From: VXPQ01 sp964608315
GTDB lineage: Bacteria > Bacteroidota > Rhodothermia > Rhodothermales > VXPQ01
Reading direction: 5' to 3'
Length of the DNA: 64,000 nt
NCBI GenBank assembly: GCA_964608315.1
Contig: CAZSNF010000018.1
Span: forward strand, 1 to 64,000
The translations under genes and the position numbers were made by a program. The notes under the pieces are model-generated. The model saw only the letters and a program-made list of their open reading frames with translations. It had not been told where the DNA came from and ran no database searches. Below, piece by piece: positions 60,350-64,000 of the stretch. Each line of letters begins with the position of its first letter. The first letter of the stretch is position 1.

Positions 60350-60975
60350 AGCGTCCCAGGTAATTCATGCAAATTAATTTTGCTGGAGGAAAGCAGTTTT
60401 TTCTTTTCCCAGCCGGATATCTTGCGCGGACGACCGCGGCGAGGATAGGCTGAGGCATAGATGACAGCGCTTTCTATTTTCTCTTTCGTCAAAGCGGGAT
60501 ATGCTTCCAGCAGGTCACAAATCGCATCTCCGTTGGCGATCATATCTGCGATGTCGTGCACAGGTATCCGCGTCCCCCGAAAACAAGGCGTCCCGTCAAG
60601 GATGTCATCGTTTGCGGCGACCATCTTTTTGGCCTTTTCGAGCGCTGTCAATCCTTTGCGCACAACCCTTTTCATAGGGCGGATATCTACCGAAACGATC
60701 TCTGTGCGGATAATATTTATATCGGGGCGTTCAAGGAGGCGGCGAATCATTCTCTTTCGTCCCCTCGGAGTAAGGACGCTGGTGGTCTCGTGGGCCAACT
60801 TTACGCCGACGAGCGCTGCCTCCTTGCCCATAATCGTACGGGCGCCCTTGCGCCTCTTGACCGCCTTGCCCAAGAGGCGCGCATCAATGATGCGATTCAC
60901 CTGTTTGAGGGGAACGCCAGTGATGCATGCGGCCTCGTTGGCGGACAGATTGCTCGTTTCATGCGTTGTTGCCAT
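60346..60975 (-). CDS. DUF433 antitoxin with helix-turn-helix domain
   Basis: A 209-residue protein. The N-terminal part (LSANEAACITGVPLKQVNRIIDARLLG) is a MerR/HTH-like DNA-binding segment. The C-terminal DUF433 domain (GTPCFRGTRIPVHDIADMIANGDAICDLLEAYPALTKEKIESAVIYASAYP) is the known partner of PIN-like toxins. The C-terminal tail is basic (RRGRPRKISGWEKKK). It overlaps the DUF5615 toxin by 4 bp in an antitoxin-first operon. Confidence 0.88.
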   Translation of the reverse strand: MATTHETSNLSANEAACITGVPLKQVNRIIDARLLGKAVKRRKGARTIMGKEAALVGVKLAHETTSVLTPRGRKRMIRRLLERPDINIIRTEIVSVDIRPMKRVVRKGLTALEKAKKMVAANDDILDGTPCFRGTRIPVHDIADMIANGDAICDLLEAYPALTKEKIESAVIYASAYPRRGRPRKISGWEKKKLLSSSKINLHELPGTL

Positions 60976-61136
60976 AATCTTTCCTTTTATATGGAATATT
61001 TCTTCCTTTATGGAAGAATATAGTTAACCGAACACTCAAGATCAATGCAAGGTTCCGGAAAAAATCCCCGGAACCCCTTTCCTTCCAGATCGTGCACGGA
61101 AGCCCGGCCCTTCGCATTGCAATCCGTTTGCCCGCC

Positions 61137-62348
61137 ATGCCCTTCCCGCCCCTGAACCCCGACGACGCGTATCTCCTCGAATCCATGCTGGCGGAGGAAG
61201 ACCGCCTGATCATGGAATCGGCCCGGGAGTATGCGCAGTCGCAACTGGAACCCCGCGCCCTCGAAGGCAATCAGGACGAAGTGTTCCATGAGGATATCGC
61301 CCGCGAGATGGGGGAGCTTGGTTTGCTCGGCGCCGCGATTCCGGAGGAATACGGCGGCGCGGGCGCAAGCCATATGGCCTATGGCCTTATTGCGCGCGAA
61401 CTCGAACGGGTGGACTCGGCGTACCGTTCGTTCGCTTCGGTGCAGAGTTCGCTCGTCATGCACCCCATTCATCTTTTCGGCACGGAGGAGCAGCGGAAAC
61501 GACTCCTGCCGCTGCTGGCCTCCGGCGAGTACGTCGGCTGTTTCGGATTGACCGAACCGGATCACGGGTCGGACCCGGGTTCCATGGAAGCTTCGGCGCT
61601 GAGAACAAGCGGGGGCTGGGTGTTGAACGGAGCCAAGGCGTGGATTACGAATGCATCCATTGCGGATATTGCGGTGGTCTGGGCGAAAGCCCGCGAAAAC
61701 AAGGGGGATAAGGGCCGCATCCGGGGATTTCTGCTCGAACGCGGCATGGAGGGGTTTTCCACGCCCAAAACGCACCACAAGATGTCGCTGCGCGCCTCCA
61801 TCACGGGAGAGATTGTCATGGAGGATGTGTTTGTCCCCGACGAGAATGCGTTTCCGGATATCGAGGGGCTGCGCGGGCCGTTCGAGTGCCTGAACAGCGC
61901 CCGGTTCGGCATTGCGTTCGGAGCGCTGGGCGCTGCCGAAGATTGTTTCCGTCGCGCGCGCCGCTACGTGAGCGAGCGGCGGCAATTCGGCCATTCGCTT
62001 GCTTCCATGCAACTCGTCCAGACGAAGCTGGCGCACATGCTGACGGAAATCACCCAGATGCAACTGCTGGCCTGGCGACTGGGGACGCTCAAGGACGAAG
62101 GCGACCTGACGCCCGCCATGATTTCGCTGGCCAAGCGCAACAATTGCGGCAAGGCCCTCGAGATCGCCCGGATGGCCCGCGACATGCTGGGCGGCAATGG
62201 GATTTCGGGAGAATACCGCGTGATCCACCACATGGTGAACCTCGAAAGCGTCAACACCTACGAAGGCACGTACGACATCCACGGCCTCATTCTGGGCCGC
62301 GAACTGACCGGCGTCCAGGCTTTCGTACCTCGGGGCAACGAAGGATAG
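61137..62348 (+). CDS. acyl-CoA dehydrogenase, glutaryl-CoA dehydrogenase-like
   Basis: Flavin enzyme that oxidises a CoA ester and passes electrons to ETF (403 residues). Closest in pattern to glutaryl-CoA dehydrogenase: AYRSFASVQSSLVMHPIHLFGTEEQRKRLLP, CFGLTEPDHGSDPGSM and the catalytic glutamate in NTYEGTYDIHGLILGRELTG near the C terminus. ATG 61137 precedes the usual N-terminal helix; a GTG at 61092 is less likely. The window's own etfA/etfB could be the acceptor. No other glutarate-pathway gene is adjacent, so substrate specificity is inferred. Confidence 0.9.
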   Translation: MPFPPLNPDDAYLLESMLAEEDRLIMESAREYAQSQLEPRALEGNQDEVFHEDIAREMGELGLLGAAIPEEYGGAGASHMAYGLIARELERVDSAYRSFASVQSSLVMHPIHLFGTEEQRKRLLPLLASGEYVGCFGLTEPDHGSDPGSMEASALRTSGGWVLNGAKAWITNASIADIAVVWAKARENKGDKGRIRGFLLERGMEGFSTPKTHHKMSLRASITGEIVMEDVFVPDENAFPDIEGLRGPFECLNSARFGIAFGALGAAEDCFRRARRYVSERRQFGHSLASMQLVQTKLAHMLTEITQMQLLAWRLGTLKDEGDLTPAMISLAKRNNCGKALEIARMARDMLGGNGISGEYRVIHHMVNLESVNTYEGTYDIHGLILGRELTGVQAFVPRGNEG

Positions 62349-62390
62349 CCGGCCTCCGTTCGCTGCTGTTTTTCGCGTGCGCCTCCTTTC

Positions 62391-64000
<1,610 letters not shown>

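Overview
The window is a chromosomal stretch from a GC-rich, Gram-negative-type bacterium. A GWxTD-domain protein, DUF2911 and DUF6503-like exported proteins, an asparaginyl-tRNA synthetase with a coiled-coil insert, separate SecD and SecF, a SUF operon and a PEP carboxylase together suggest the Rhodothermota/Balneolota side of the Bacteroidota group. That placement is an inference from gene content; no rRNA or tRNA gene was seen.

Layout. 0-9.6 kb is housekeeping on the + strand: GWxTD protein, asnS, secD-secF, a STAS protein, purA and a membrane histidine kinase. 9.7-22 kb holds a SAM hydrolase, a YraN nuclease-like protein, msrB with a YhdH-type reductase, a membrane-anchored thermonuclease, ppc, two small exported proteins, a very long M1 peptidase with a barrel-like C-terminal half, HU, and a zinc-ribbon/TPR protein. 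23-26 kb has modA and modB, separated, in opposite orientation and without modC. 26.2-32.7 kb is a complete SUF operon (sufB-C-D-S-E plus a MIP18/SufT protein) with a divergent SufA. 34-38.9 kb has two small tandem paralogues, etfA/etfB, an outer-membrane-like protein and hemW.

38.9-61 kb is an accessory/defence region. It starts with a toxin-antitoxin patch, partly broken, bounded by a duplicated hemW 3' end. Next comes a roughly 1,490-codon Hsp90-like-ATPase/SF2-helicase gene, cut in two by one in-frame TGA. VapBC-like and Uma2 genes follow, then a type I restriction-modification operon (hsdM-hsdS-unknown-AlbA_2 ATPase-hsdR-metallopeptidase) and a DUF433/DUF5615 toxin-antitoxin pair. The window closes with a glutaryl-CoA-dehydrogenase-like enzyme and the C-terminal part of pyruvate phosphate dikinase, which runs off the right edge.

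The most striking feature outside the genes is a set of dispersed, MITE-like repeats. Family A is about 255 bp with 19-bp terminal inverted repeats (TIRs), seen in 18 places as full, partial or solo-end copies. Family B is about 265 bp with about 22-bp ends, seen once complete and four times as an end or fused ends. Their edges repeatedly sit on stop codons or a few bases before start codons, and in etfB one appears to have supplied the last codons. No transposase is present in the window.
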